Positions 21,201-32,446 of a stretch of 64,000 nucleotides of DNA are shown piece after piece (positions within the stretch are counted from its first letter, which is position 1; each line of letters begins with the position of its first letter). Under the pieces are notes generated by a model. It worked only from the letters and a program-made list of their open reading frames with translations. It searched no databases and had not been told where the DNA came from. Source of the stretch: Mytilus californianus (taxonomy: Eukaryota; Mollusca; Bivalvia; Mytilida; Mytilidae). The stretch lies in the NCBI RefSeq assembly GCF_021869535.1, contig NW_026262712.1, forward strand, positions 106,327,640 to 106,391,639, in the 5' to 3' direction. The position numbers and the translations under genes were made by a program.

Positions 21201-21941
21201 TTTTTCATAAATTCCCTGGGTGAGTGAATTTACGTCGGAAGGCTTTTTGTAGACACCAGTGCATTCTTCAAATTGCTTTGAAAAATCGCCTCCATTCATC
21301 CAGCTGGCATGTGACTGGAAAGCCAAAGCAAGAGTCACTGCGACTTGAAGATAAACCATTACCTACAATTTGACAGAAAACGAGAAAAATAAGAGATTTT
21401 ATACCAATTTTGGAGACCGATGTCAAGTGAGCAATATCAAGACATTTGTAATCGATATCATGAAAGTTTCTTTGACATAGTAATGTGTGACTGCATGATT
21501 TTTACTAAAACTAGATCGAGTCCGGAGAAACTGATACTTTAGATATGTATAGCCATTTTCAATTTCAATTTCAGTTTCTTCAGTTTTTAATTTACTTATG
21601 CCGTCATTAAATAGCACCGATTAATGACTAATTACCTTTCTTTATACATAAATAGAGGATTCTTTTTAAAAAAAAAAGATTGAAGATAAAGAATAGCGAC
21701 GTCCGATTAACTTTTAACATTCAGACTAGAAATATGCAATAAATACATAAAATGACTAAGTTGTCTTACTTCAAAGACTATACGATCTTTTGTGGCGTTA
21801 TTAGGAGACTGTTTCATTTACAAATCTGACATCCCCTTTTTCATTTTTAAACAAACGCGGGGAAAAAATGAAAAAAAAAATATTGAAACGTTATGCCCCA
21901 TGCCAGAAAGTTGTTCAAAAGTTATAACATCATACCTTCAT
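17471..21941 (-). CDS. tyrosinase-family copper protein, four coding exons, all six ligands present
   Basis: Exons on the minus strand: 21941-21936 (ATG AAG), 21362-20961, 18578-18478, 18281-17471; introns GT-AG, 573, 2382 and 196 bases. The joined product is 439 residues, starting with a signal-peptide-like MKVMVYLQVAVTLALAF and then a cysteine-bearing N-terminal region. CuA: His147, His155 and His164 (QIH, TAHFGPNFLRWHR; spacing x7 and x8). CuB: His270 and His274 (HNNVH) and His297 (DPVFFVLH). The C terminus carries a CPFC...YC...VC cluster. A secreted type-3 copper monophenol or catechol oxidase is expected; in bivalves such proteins act in shell matrix, byssus cross-linking and melanisation. 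Which role applies here cannot be read from sequence. The single-exon frame starting at 18307 misses the CuA site and is not the gene. Substrate and start are inferred. Confidence 0.87.
18478..18578 (-). CDS. third exon, CuA site of the tyrosinase
   Basis: A 101-base exon after TTTTGTAG, ending CTTTTTGT|GTAAGT. It encodes SGEYDVLAQIH, then TAHFGPNFLRWHRLYLF, with all three CuA histidines. Too short to appear as a free-standing frame. Confidence 0.88.
18995..19235 (+). repeat. tRNA-derived SINE copy in a tyrosinase intron
   Basis: The head GGGCTAAGTGGTCTAAGTAG resembles a tRNA A box and AAATTCGGACCCCGC a diverged B box. The conserved bivalve tail follows: TTGACTAGGATTGTCAGTTT, GGGCACTCCGGCTTCCTC and AAAACTGGCCGCCACG. 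Confidence 0.75.
19620..19775 (-). repeat. SINE 3' part, inverted relative to the copy at 18995
   Basis: The reverse complement reads CTTGACTAGGATTGTCAGTT, GGGCACTCCGGTTTCCTC and AAAACTGACCGCCACGAAAT, ending in CAATCAATCAA. Same intron, about 390 bases from its partner, opposite orientation. Confidence 0.8.
19825..19920 (-). repeat. mussel dispersed repeat fragment
   Basis: GATGTGGTATGAGTGCCAAT, GAGACAACTCTCCATCCAAG and AACCATTATAGGTCAAAG. Matches the subfamily at 24695-25040. Confidence 0.8.
20961..21362 (-). CDS. second exon, N-terminal region of the tyrosinase
   Basis: Acceptor TTGTAG|GTAATG, donor AAAAAG|GTAAGA. Encodes residues 3-136: the rest of the signal peptide, FEECTGVYKK, QCTDLLIPLDSSHQRIGNFT, a dibasic NRVKR, and an Arg-rich end. 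Aligns along its length with 5132-5557. Confidence 0.85.
21936..21941 (-). CDS. first coding exon (Met-Lys) of the tyrosinase gene
   Basis: ATG AAG followed directly by GTATG donor. Joined in phase 0 to GTAATG at 21362, it gives MKVMVYLQ..., a better signal peptide than starting at 21359. The TATA-like box lies 44 bases upstream of the ATG, leaving room for a short 5' UTR. Confidence 0.6.
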
Positions 21942-21984
21942 GATCACGGCTACCGTATCTGAAGAAAAGCCAATCCGGGTTCAA

Positions 21985-21992
21985 TTATATAA
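21985..21992 (-). promoter_or_regulatory. TATA-like box of the tyrosinase gene
   Basis: TTATATAA, palindromic, 44 bases upstream of the proposed ATG. Expected transcription start near 21955-21960. Confidence 0.5.
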
Positions 21993-24301
21993 GGCTTGAA
22001 TCCTAATAAATCATTGAATTAAATTCTATAAATAAATCCTGGGTTATTGATGTTTTTTTCTAATTTGTTATACTACAAAGAAAGATTAAAAGAAATTAAA
22101 AATAAAGTGTATACCTTGGATTGGTGATAAAATAGTGGGATATTTATTAAGATGAAAAGTTAATAAAAAACCGATAACACTTATGTAATTAAGGTCCCAC
22201 TTGCATTCAAGGCATCAATAACAATAAAATGTTTGTTAAAACTGCCTTCTTCTAGCTATTTCTGCTTTTTTCCAAACTTCTAAGAAAGTGAACAATGTAA
22301 GGCTTAAAAATATGTATGCTTTTGGGAAAGGTAATACATTACAGGTATTAAATGTGTGATTTCCAAAGTAACTGAAGTAAGAGGACTTATATTGGTGCAA
22401 CTAAAGCACCATTTGATGACTCTAAAAAGGCGTCTCAACTGACGAAAGTCACTGACAAATAAGTTTGATTCAATTAAAAAAATTCCAGTCTTTTATTAAT
22501 ACACATTAGGGCTGAATTTACCTGTGGAATAAAGTATATGTTTCCAATCGGACAAATAATTTGATAATTTTCGAAAATATAAGAATAAATAGATGTGTAC
22601 ATGATGATTGCCAATGAAATAGCTATCTACAAGAGTCCAAATAACGTAGCAACTATAGGTCAGCATTCGGCCTTCAACAATGAGCAAAACACATACCGTA
22701 AGGTAAGCCATAAAATATAACTGATGGGAACCAAATAAAAGCCTACGCGTTTTTTTTTTAATATACAAAGATATGAAAATCCTTTTCAGGAAAAAATATA
22801 CAGATACATTAGAGTATTGCAGGTAAACGGTTAAGGCTATCTGCTTGGTGAGCTTACATTTTGTTGGATATAGATTACAAATGTTCTTTATTTTTTAATA
22901 TTTTAGTAAAGTTTAATCAAAACTAGTGTCCATATGTATAATATCTGCTGTGTAGGAGCGGAAGTTTTTTTTCCAGAGTTCGGTTTCGAATTTTTACTAA
23001 GCGAGGGTTTTTATGAAGAAGAAAAAACACATGTCAATTCGTACAGATATGACCAAAAGGAGAACATTACGGCATTTTTTCGAGACGTATACTAGGATTT
23101 GCCATAAACATGAAAGGAAGTGCGTTTTATTTAGTAGTTATAACAATTATCTAACACTGAAGAAAACACGTTCTTAAAATACGATTATGGAGTCATGATA
23201 TATATATCATTCATGTGCAAGTGAAAAAATAAGTCATAATATGTCAGACTCGAACCGATAATGGAAAAATAGTACTTTTTCAATGGACTTAATAAGAGAA
23301 TGCGCCAACGTATCGAATCAGATTTTTGCGTAAGTAATATAAATTTGCGAGTAAAGGTGCTACATCAATTCAAGTTGTCTTACTTTCACAATTAATCGAG
23401 CAAATTGCGTTGGAAGCTTGTCACACTTATAGTTCAAAGATGTTAATCTTTGCTGTATATTAAATAAAACAATATGACCATATACCGGATTTAAAACTAT
23501 TTCCTTAAACAAATTTTCAGATTGTTCCTCATACAATGTAGTTCAAGCATGAAACAATATCCCGAAATCTACCTATTTTCAACACATTTTTTCTCTGCCA
23601 TGCTGAACATACAGTAACAAGAATTGTATGAAATTATTATCACTAGTATTACTAAAGAAGAAATCTATATACATGTATAAAAAAACTAAAAAGCTCAAAG
23701 TCATGCCTGTTTATGATAAATTTTTTAATAATGTATTTAATCCGGGAAACTTTCTAATATCGTGGCTAGTTGGTAATACATGTATATACTTTCTATATTA
23801 ATAAAAGAGATCAAATCGGGCCCCAAAACTATAGACTAATTACCATTTTTAAAAGCTCTATGTGCCAACTTTTTATTTTTTTTATTTTTCTATTGTAAAT
23901 TGTTTTCATTATAATTGTTACCTTTACGTTTTCTTGCCAACGTATAACAACAGTTTCTTGGCATAGAACGTGTCAAACATTGAATAGTTCCATACGCAAG
24001 AGCAATAAATGACGAATGAACTGCGTAAATAATTTCAAATATGTCGTTTTGTGAGTATAACGAAAAATAACTTTACTTTATTCGATGCCTTGAAACATTT
24101 GTCAACTGTTTAAAGCCAAGTTGTTGTTGTTGGAACAGAATACTATCTGTATATGGTATCCTTTCATAAAATGCATTCCCTGCAATAAGTTGGTCTCATA
24201 TGGATTTCTTAAACAGCTATACACTTGAATGATAACAATACTTATCATATGCTTAGCATGAATATGATAGTGTTTGCATATGTAAACAAGTCATAATTTT
24301 A
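21993..24301. other. no gene recognised
   Basis: AT-rich spacer upstream of the intact tyrosinase gene. The only recognisable item is the dispersed repeat at 22590-22725. Confidence 0.45.
22590..22725 (-). repeat. mussel dispersed repeat fragment
   Basis: GATGATTGCCAATGAAATAG, AACTATAGGTCAGCATTCGG, CTTCAACAATGAGCAAAACA and CATACCGTAAGGTAAGCC. Confidence 0.82.
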
Positions 24302-24385
24302 CACCCATGCTGATCACACATATCAGCCCTATGTGACGTCACGTGGTCGGGCTGATATGGTGATATGGGGTTATCAGCCTGGGTG
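24302..24385. repeat. nested fold-back enclosing TGACGTCA
   Basis: Outer arms CACCCATGCTGAT and ATCAGCCTGGGTG (one mismatch), inner arms ATATCAGCCC and GGGCTGATAT (perfect). The 19-base loop holds the palindrome TGACGTCA (24334-24341) overlapping CACGTG (24340-24345). The arm words match the TIR of 16890-17028. Confidence 0.85.
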
Positions 24386-24694
24386 CGTTCGTACATCGGT
24401 AGTATATGATAAAAAGATTGATACATGTATTCACCTGTATGTATTAACACGGTTCCTTGATACAATCCCTTGCTCGCAAACATTCGAAACGAAATTCTTT
24501 GCTATTCCGTTCCGACACTGCGATATCACACAATGAATCGCCGTTTAGTTAGTACTCATGATCTTAAATAATTAATTTTAATATTTTCATCACCAAAAGG
24601 ACAATAATAACATATTGGTATCATAAACATGTTAAATGATTATATTGTTACATTAGTATGCTAGGATTCAAATGAAAGCATATTGTTTCAGAAA

Positions 24695-25040
24695 AAGGGT
24701 GAAGGTTTGGTACCATTAAAGCGTTTAAACCCGCTGCATTTGTTTGCACCTGTCCTAAGTCAGGAATCTGATGTTCAGTAGTTGTCGTTTGTTGATGTGG
24801 TTCATAAGTGTTTCTCGTTTCTCGTTTTTTATATAGATTAGACCGTTGGTTTTCCCGTTTGAATGGTTTTACACTAGTAATTTTTGGGTCCCTGTATAGC
24901 TTACTGTTCGGTGTGAGCCAAGGCTCCGTGTTGAAGACCGTACTGTGACCTATAATGGTTTACTTTTATAAATTTTGACTTGGATTGAGAGTTGTCTCAT
25001 TGGCTCTCATACCACATCTTCTTATATCTATTGTCGACGT
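24695..25040 (+). repeat. mussel dispersed repeat, long plus-strand copy
   Basis: GCGTTTAAACCCGCTGCATT, CCTAAGTCAGGAATCTGATG, ACTGTGACCTATAATGGTTT and GAGAGTTGTCTCATTGGCTC. Matches fragments at 12232-12275 and 19825-19920 in reverse. Confidence 0.88.
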
Positions 25041-26449
25041 AACCGGGTGTCATATCAGTTTCATTTGAAAAGATGATACAATGTAAAAGACGATTATACA
25101 AAAAAACAGAATATCTTGACAAAATTATAACAGAGAACTTAGATTTCATGTTCTCATTTAATATATAAATTGCAGTCGGTGGCAGGCCACTGGGTCAGTT
25201 GATTTCATTTTTTTTAATGTGATATTATTGTAATCGACAATATCGACGTGTATTACTTATGTAAGTAAGTTTTTTTATCGGGACCAAGAGATTTCAAATT
25301 GATAGCCTGAGCATGGTTTAATCACATGCATGTATTGTTTGATATTTATTGACTAAGATACCTTCTTCCGCTTTCCAATATTGTAAGCATTTGTTAAAAT
25401 GTTCGATGCTTTTGTTTTGTTTTGTATTTATGTATGTATGTATTTTATCTAATTTTAAATGTTGCTGTTTGATTGTATTTTTTGTGTAACGAATAAGAAT
25501 GTAACTTATGTACTAAACATAGAAAATATTTTTTTTTATATTAGACTAGGAGTTCACCATTTAACCATTTTCAATAAATGTATTACATGTCTTACATCTG
25601 CGTCGTTTCTTCTCTGGTGGAAGGCTGTCTAGTTGGGAAGCATGTAGAGTCTCCTTCATATTTTATATGGAATGATAGTTTTCAACACTCAAGACTTACA
25701 AGCGTATACAAAATTGATAACAAGGGAAATGTCCGTATAGAACTATTTCTGGAGGGATGTTCATAAGAAATCAACAATCAGCTCTATCGAGATTAAGATC
25801 ATTGAACTGAAACCCTTTTTTGATATGGTACCATATAATATTATATATATTTAGTTGTGATTTTTGTGTTTTGATATTCTGTACTACAATTATTGTTGCA
25901 ATCAAAATTATCTGTCAGCTGATGTATGCTTTTATTCTAATAGAATTTAGAGAAGGGCAAAATGAAAGCAGTCATATGACCAATCTATTAAGCCACCCAC
26001 CCCACGCATCTCAACCGACTGAATAGTAAGAATAGTCGTAGTGAAAATATTAACAATCAGATGAGGGATTATTAAACATCCCACGCATCATGAAATTAAA
26101 ACTTGAACTGTCACCTTGTAGCTACTTGCAAGATATTTTCTTGACTAGTAACGAAAATAACATCATTATAAATAACTAACATAAAACATTAAGATAAAAG
26201 ATAAAGCGATAATATAGTACTGTACGCATTGCTTGGTCGTTCATTTAAAAAGGTCTATTGATTTAATCATATAGATAGATGTGGTATGTTTGTGAATTAT
26301 TCCATGAAATGATTTATTTCTAATACAAGGTCATTAAAGAAGTAATTTAAGAAAAAAAAAGCCAAAAAAAAAAAAAAAAAAAACTGGGTTAAAGTATTGA
26401 AATAAATGTTTCGAATGTTTTCATACATTATATGTTATTCGGGGATATA
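25041..26449. other. no gene recognised
   Basis: AT-rich, several poly-T and poly-A runs including A18-19 near 26367-26384. Short frames lack coding character. Confidence 0.45.
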
Positions 26450-26531
26450 GGCTCATATTCCCTGTCAGTGTTTTATACCTCTTGAGCCGTTAGGCGAAGT
26501 GGATATTGGGCACTGACAGGGAATATGAGCC
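26450..26531. repeat. perfect 21-bp inverted repeat
   Basis: Arms GGCTCATATTCCCTGTCAGT+G (26450-26470) and its exact reverse complement (26511-26531), with a 40-base spacer. Confidence 0.93.
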
Positions 26532-27573
26532 CATCAAGGCAACCAATCAAGTTGCAGGATTAAACCGAGGTATTTCACTCCATATACAAATAAGGAGATG
26601 TGGTTTAGGAAAAGATCCAATGTTTACATTTTGTCATTGTTTGTTATTAAAACACTAAACCAAATCATGACCAACTGGAACAAACTATAACAAAATCACT
26701 GTACTAAACGCTGCTAGATATGACGACGTTACTATCCGTGTGTATGGCTATGTAAAAAAAAAAACCAAGAGCCGAAATGTATCTGACTGTATTGATGCAG
26801 AAACATACTATTCAAAGGCTTGTAGCCTCTCTGTAAATATATATATCGATTTCTTATTTAATGAGCATGGACTGTGTTTTTATAACATAACTTTTCCAGT
26901 GAGTATGACCGAGTATGATTATTTAAGGAAAACATTCTGATTTGGTATTGCTTTATGGAACAAAGAAGGTTGTTGAAGTGGTATTTTATCCCTCCTATTG
27001 AAACTTTTCTTTAAACTTAAGGCTCTGAAGAGCATGCGTTGCTCAACTGAATCAGTGCAAATCTTCAACAATGGCCACTCTTCAACATTATAGACTAGAA
27101 AATAATTCGTAACCAAAATATTTGTCAAATATCGTCATTAACAGACAGATTAATAACTCCCTAAGCAGTCATTCAATTTTTTTTCGGTTTTTCGATAAAG
27201 GCATTTTTATCCCTTCTTTAAGTAGTAAATTGAACATTAACATTGGTAACCGTAACAAATCAAAACAAAGAACATTTATGACCCGAGAAGGTGCTTCTAT
27301 TCTGTGATGACAGATTAGATATTTTGCTACACGATAACCGCTAGTCGATTAGCTAAAGAATGATAAATAGATTTTTAAGCTGGAGATATATCTGTGGAAA
27401 AATGTTGGGTCTGTTCTTCACTTATTTTTTTTTTTATAAATTTATGTTAATTCCTGAAAATGTTCTGATGGTCGTATAAAAACGAAAATGACAAATACAG
27501 CCCCCCCCCCCCCCCCAAAAAAAAAAACCCCAACAAAACACCACCTTGTTTATTTTTCTGATAAACACGCATA
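26532..27573. other. no gene recognised
   Basis: Contains a C17/A10 junction near 27501-27527 and no coding frame I can support. Confidence 0.4.
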
Positions 27574-29076
27574 AGGGGACGACCATTTGATATTCTGGGG
27601 GGGGGGGGGGGGGGGGGCAAGAGGATTTGTTTTGGATGGGTTATTTATTTTTGTGGACCAAAAGGACAGATTATTTATTTTCTGCACTGTTGAAGCATGA
27701 TTTTTCATTTTCATTAAAACAAGGGACTGATTATCTATTTTCACAATTATATTTATAATATTTGAAAACATACAATTTTTAAATTCTTAAATAAATAACA
27801 TAATCAATTAAGTCAATCAGAATTAATCATCATCCTCTGGAAGTTAATCTTCTGAATTGCAAACTGCATATATTGCATACGTACAAGGTATTAAAGCTGG
27901 GCTGTAACTAGCCTCTTTTAAAAGTTGTCAAACATTTTCGCCGAGCGAAGCGATGCGAAAAAAAAAAATCAGCGAAGAGTCTGGGGTTCGCTGAAGGCCC
28001 CAAGAAGCTATAGAAAAAATGGCGCAAAATCATGCATTATGTGCGTTTCCCAGACCCTTTCTTAATCTGAAACGCAAGTTCTGTTTTAATTTTTTGACAA
28101 TATTCTGGTCTCAAAGCAAAATATATAGATTCAGTGTAAGACTTTTAGTTTTTAGGGACAACATCAAAAGACAACAAAGCAAAAAATGTTTCAGTTTGCA
28201 GAAAACCCTTTTATACCTGTCAATTATGTTTTTTTTCAAATTAAGTTAAGAGGGGGCTGATTATCATTGATATAACTATGTCAAGTCAGTTTTTATAACA
28301 CATTTCAATTACAACTTGATGTAGTTCCTAACTGGCATACAATTTAAAGTAGTTTGTAATAGACAAAAGGTCTTTAAATATAATAAAATTCAAGTTTAAA
28401 ACATAATTACTAAATTACAAATAGAATGCAACACTAAGAGAATAGTCACAAAGAAGGGCAACCAATGAACAAAAGACAAACCCGGGAACAGATAAAACAC
28501 AAAACGAAAAACATTATAGACAATCAACACTGAAAAATAAAAATAAATGAGAAACATGGATCTCAAAAAACAGGGGCTACAATAGAGGGTGAACAGAACT
28601 TGCTTCTTGCAAGACACTTGCCGTGAAAACAATTTGATATGAAGACGCTTTTGTTTTGAAATTTCCAACATGAGGCATTTGCCTCAATGTAGTTACGGCC
28701 CTGTAATAAAAGTGAGGTAAATGTTCACGAGACAATATACCTCAAGTGAAATGAAACCCATTTTCAAACATTTCAAATACATTAATATTTATATTATTAA
28801 AAGATTTGGGAAGTTTTTCCCGAAAAAAATATGAAAAAGACGAATTTTGGAAGAATCTGGTGCCATCTCATACTTCAGAATAGCATTTATAAAATGGCTT
28901 AAAAGACCTGCCAAGTTATTTTCAATACATTGTAAGTCAGGTTATTTATTTTCAAACTACCACAGAACAAACCATTCATTTTTGTTATTATCAAGGCTGA
29001 GTTATTTATTTTCAAAATCCTCCTGCCCCCCCCCCCCCCCCCCCCCCCCCCCATGAATATCAAATGGTCGTCCCCT
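27574..29076. mobile_element. 1.5-kb TIR element with G-tract/C-tract ends
   Basis: The left end AGGGGACGACCATTTGATAT followed by 21 Gs (27597-27617), and the right end in reverse complement with the same words preceded by 27 Cs (29026-29052). Similarity of the two arms continues past the homopolymers (GAGGATTTGTTTT / GAGGATTTTGAAA, TTATTTATTTT). The interior has no transposase. Flanks do not give a clear target duplication beyond TA/TAA. Confidence 0.78.
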
Positions 29077-29169
29077 AAGAGACTTATCGCAAGTTTCGAA
29101 CCTGAATACGTCGATGCCAGGCTGAACATTTAGTTACGCTGAAAAATTTTGAAAGTAAGTGTTCTACTA

Positions 29170-30200
29170 CTAATATTTCTGTGATGTAAACTAGTTCCCT
29201 TACTTCTATTAAAGAACTTGTTATTCATTTTTCTAATAAATCATACGAAAATAATGGAATTAACTAATTTAGAAGTGTCAAAAACTCTTTGGATGTTTTG
29301 GATGAATTACGTACTTTTGATGGTCCGGTCAATTCAGTTGACAATTATGATTTTTCGACTTTGTACACTACACTAAAACACAATAGAAGTTCTCTTATTT
29401 AATGAAATGGTCCATTGAAAAATCTGGCTGTAGATTTATTTGCAGCAAGCCAAAACGCCTTCTTCTGTAATGAAGAAGGAAATATGCTAGACATACTTAA
29501 TGAATGCGATGAGATGATTAAAGCTGTAAATGTTCTCCTTTACAGCATCTATGTAACTTTCTTCATTAAAGTTTATTGACATGTTGTTAGTATTCCTATG
29601 GACACCAATTGGACCCCTTTAATGGCAGACTTGTTTCTGTATTGTTATGAATCACAGTTTATGGCCAAACTCATCAGTAACCATCCGTCTAAATTACATT
29701 TATTGATAAATTTAAAAACACTAATCGTTATCTTGATGATATTTTTGCTTTAAATAATCAAGAATTTTCAAATTTTACTGCAAATATTTACCCAAAAGGA
29801 ACTTACTTTATACAAATCTAATAGAGACAGCAACTATTGTCCTTTTTTAGTTAGGGTTTCACACGAAATACTCTATTAAAATATTTTCTTTCCCGAATGT
29901 TAATTTTTCTCTTTTTGGACAGTGATGTTCCTTTATCACCTTCTTACGGTGTGTATATTTCACAACTTGTTCGCTATGTCCGTGTCTGTAGTCCCGTTTT
30001 TTTTATTTGAATCAGCGTAGTTTATGTATGACTGGTAAAAAATCAAGTCATGATTTCGTAACCACAAATTAATTAAAACCTTCATCACATTCTTTAATAG
30101 CTACAATGATTTGGTTATACGTACGTATGGCTGCAGAGTTTTTATCAAAAGCGGGATATCACATCCTAATTTTTACAGTGATGTTGTTTTTATCGCTTCT
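29170..30200 (+). pseudogene. second Penelope-like reverse transcriptase relic
   Basis: Plus strand, many frameshifts. Recognisable blocks: YDFSTLYTT near 29345, FFCNEEGN near 29459, a diverged IPMDTNWTPLMADLFLYCYE near 29592-29650, NRYLDDIFAL near 29725, and SPSYGVYISQLVRY near 29936-29980. The same family as 13150-15720 but opposite in orientation. The Cys of GTNCAP has become Trp. Confidence 0.75.
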
Positions 30201-30387
30201 AGCATTTATTTTTTTTTAAATTAAAAGAAGTGTAAAAGTAAATGTATATTGCTATATATGTACAGATATGAAACTAATGATTTTACATCCTGTCAATATT
30301 GTTTACCTATATTTTGGAATTGCACAAGGTCATTCGTTTCTCAGACTGTTTATGACGTCTTTACACTAAATCCGATGGATGTTTAAT

Positions 30388-31470
30388 GATTGATACTTTA
30401 GTCTAGAAGAACACATCTTTTTATAAGTTGCAATTGGCTTTGAACTAGCTTTCAGAAACTGTGAGTACTCGTATTTCAGCGCTTTGCTTTTATGTAAGTT
30501 GTTCTGTGCCTCGTACCGATCTTTTGTGTTAAGCCAATTGCAACTGGTTTTTACAGTTTAATATTTTGTTGTGCTGTTACACCACTGTCCCATGATAGGG
30601 GAGGGTTGAGCGCTCATAAACATATTTAACCCTGTGACATTCTTTCTGTCCCAAGTCAGCAGCCCGTTTTTTTTTCGTAGTAGTTTTGTTATAGAATAGG
30701 CCGTTAGTTTTCTCAAGTGAATTGTTTTTCATTTTTCATATCGGGGCCTTTAATAGCCGAATATACGGTATGGGTTTTTCTCATTGTTAAATGCCACATG
30801 GTTTCCTTTAATTGTTTACATTTAATTCATTTGAACTTTGGTGGATAGTTGTCTCATTGGCAAATATACCTCATCTCTATATTTTTAGATAGATTGGTTG
30901 GGATTTATTTCTTATGTGTTCTGATTGATACTTTAGTCTGGGAGAACATTATTTATAAGTGGTACATGGATTTGAACTAGCTATCATTAACTGCGAGTAC
31001 TCTTACTTTGGTGCCATGTGTCTATTGTTTTATATTAGTTATGTTTGTGCTTCGTACCAGTATTTTATGTAACGTCAATTGCAAGTGATTTTCACTGTTT
31101 GTTCTTATATTTGTGCCGTTACACCAGAGTCCCAGATTAGGTAAGGGTTGAGCACTCACAAACATTTTAACCCGGCCACATTCTTTATGTGCCTATACCA
31201 AGTCATGAGCCTGTAGTTCAGTGGTTGTTGTTGATTTATGTCTGTTCTGTTTTTTTTTTTTGTAAATTGTTTTGTTATAAATCAGGCTGTTAGTTTCCTT
31301 GTTTGGATTTTTTCACATTTTACATGTCGGTGCCTTTTATAGTCGAATATACGGTATGAGTTTATCTCATTTGTTGAAGGCCGTACGGTGATCTATAATT
31401 GCTTACACCCATTTCCTTTGAACTCTGGTGGATAGTTCTTTCATTTGCAATTATACCCCTCCCCTTATTT
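30388..31470 (+). repeat. two tandem copies of a ~0.54-kb repeat downstream of the RT relic
   Basis: Copy 1 is about 30388-30890 and copy 2 about 30922-31470. Both start TGATTGATACTTTAGTCT, pass through GAACTAGCT, GAGTACTC, GTTACACCA, GGGTTGAGC and ACATTCTTT, and end in TGGTGGATAGTT...CATTTGCAA-type text. The second half of each unit is the mussel dispersed repeat seen throughout the window. They begin about 190 bases after the Penelope-like RT, so they may be its terminal repeats. Confidence 0.8.
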
Positions 31471-31481
31471 TTAACTTACCT

Positions 31482-31985
31482 GGCCCGAAGGGCTAATGTG
31501 GGCTTTTGCCATTATTTGGCGTACTTTGTCTGTTGATTTTTATAAAGATCATCTCCTCTGGAACTACTAGGCCAAATTTAATCAAATTTAGTTAAAGAAA
31601 TGTGTTTGATGAACCCGCTAGCCGACAAACATGGACCACATCGTTAGTCGACTCCTCATTGAAGTTAATGCCCTTAAATGACGATTTTTTCCAATTTTCT
31701 GAATTTTTCCGTATTATCTTGAAAACTATAATAGATAATTAATAACTTAAACAGCAAAAATAATCAGTAAGACAAGATCTACAAATATGCATAATATAAT
31801 AATAACGCATTCCGCGTCCATCAAATAATGCCGGCTAACCCATAATTGACATTTGCAGTATTTTTTTAATAAACAATAAAGATAATACATATATTCTGAA
31901 ACACGGACTTCTGGGCGGATGGTAACCTCGAGGGCTGTCAATTTATCATCAACTGACCAAACCTTGTACATTAAGTATTAGAATA
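31482..31985 (-). repeat. diverged, inverted copy of the 57485-59285 repeat
   Basis: ACCTGGCCCGAAGGGCTAAT, ATCATCTCCTCTGGAACTAC, AGGCCAAATTTAATCAAATT, then an AACATGGACC block. In reverse complement these are the right-hand blocks of the 57.5-kb repeat. Confidence 0.65.
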
Positions 31986-32129
31986 TTTATAATATGTAAT
32001 TCAGTGCGGGTCACACGTGTTTCTGTAATCTATAAATAGTTTGCTAATAATTTTGGTATGCGGACAAGGTACATTGTAACTCTTCTATTTTCTTACAAAG
32101 TGGTCAGGTAATGAAAACAGAAGAAGCGT

Positions 32130-32345
32130 TTGTTTATTTGTTGCTAGGTGTTTAATGCCATCATCAGAAACCTATAGCTAGGCTATATCATGACAGGTTT
32201 TTTCTTGGTGAAGGAAGTCGGAGTACACGGAGATAACCATCGACCTTCGGCAGGAAAACTAGCAGCTTGGCCAATAAAGATCAAAGTCGACTTCACCTCT
32301 CCATAAGAGGGGTTCGAAATCACATCAGAGTTTACACGTCCATCG
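32130..32345 (-). repeat. old SINE copy
   Basis: Degenerate reverse copy of the SINE at 18995: TAGGTGTTTAATGCCATC, GGAAGTCGGAGTACACGGAG, ACCTTCGGCAGGAAAACTA, and a B-box-like GGGGTTCGAAATC. Confidence 0.55.
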
Positions 32346-32446
32346 AGACCCAAAATGATCTAAACAAAATTTATTTGTGAAGTTGTGGTTTGATCAAACA
32401 GTAATACAAATGACACTGTTATATCCCACTCGCCGACTTTTTGTAC

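Noticed and set aside
27550..29129. Poly-Pro and poly-Gly frames
   Set aside because: Products of the C/G homopolymer tracts in the TIR element.
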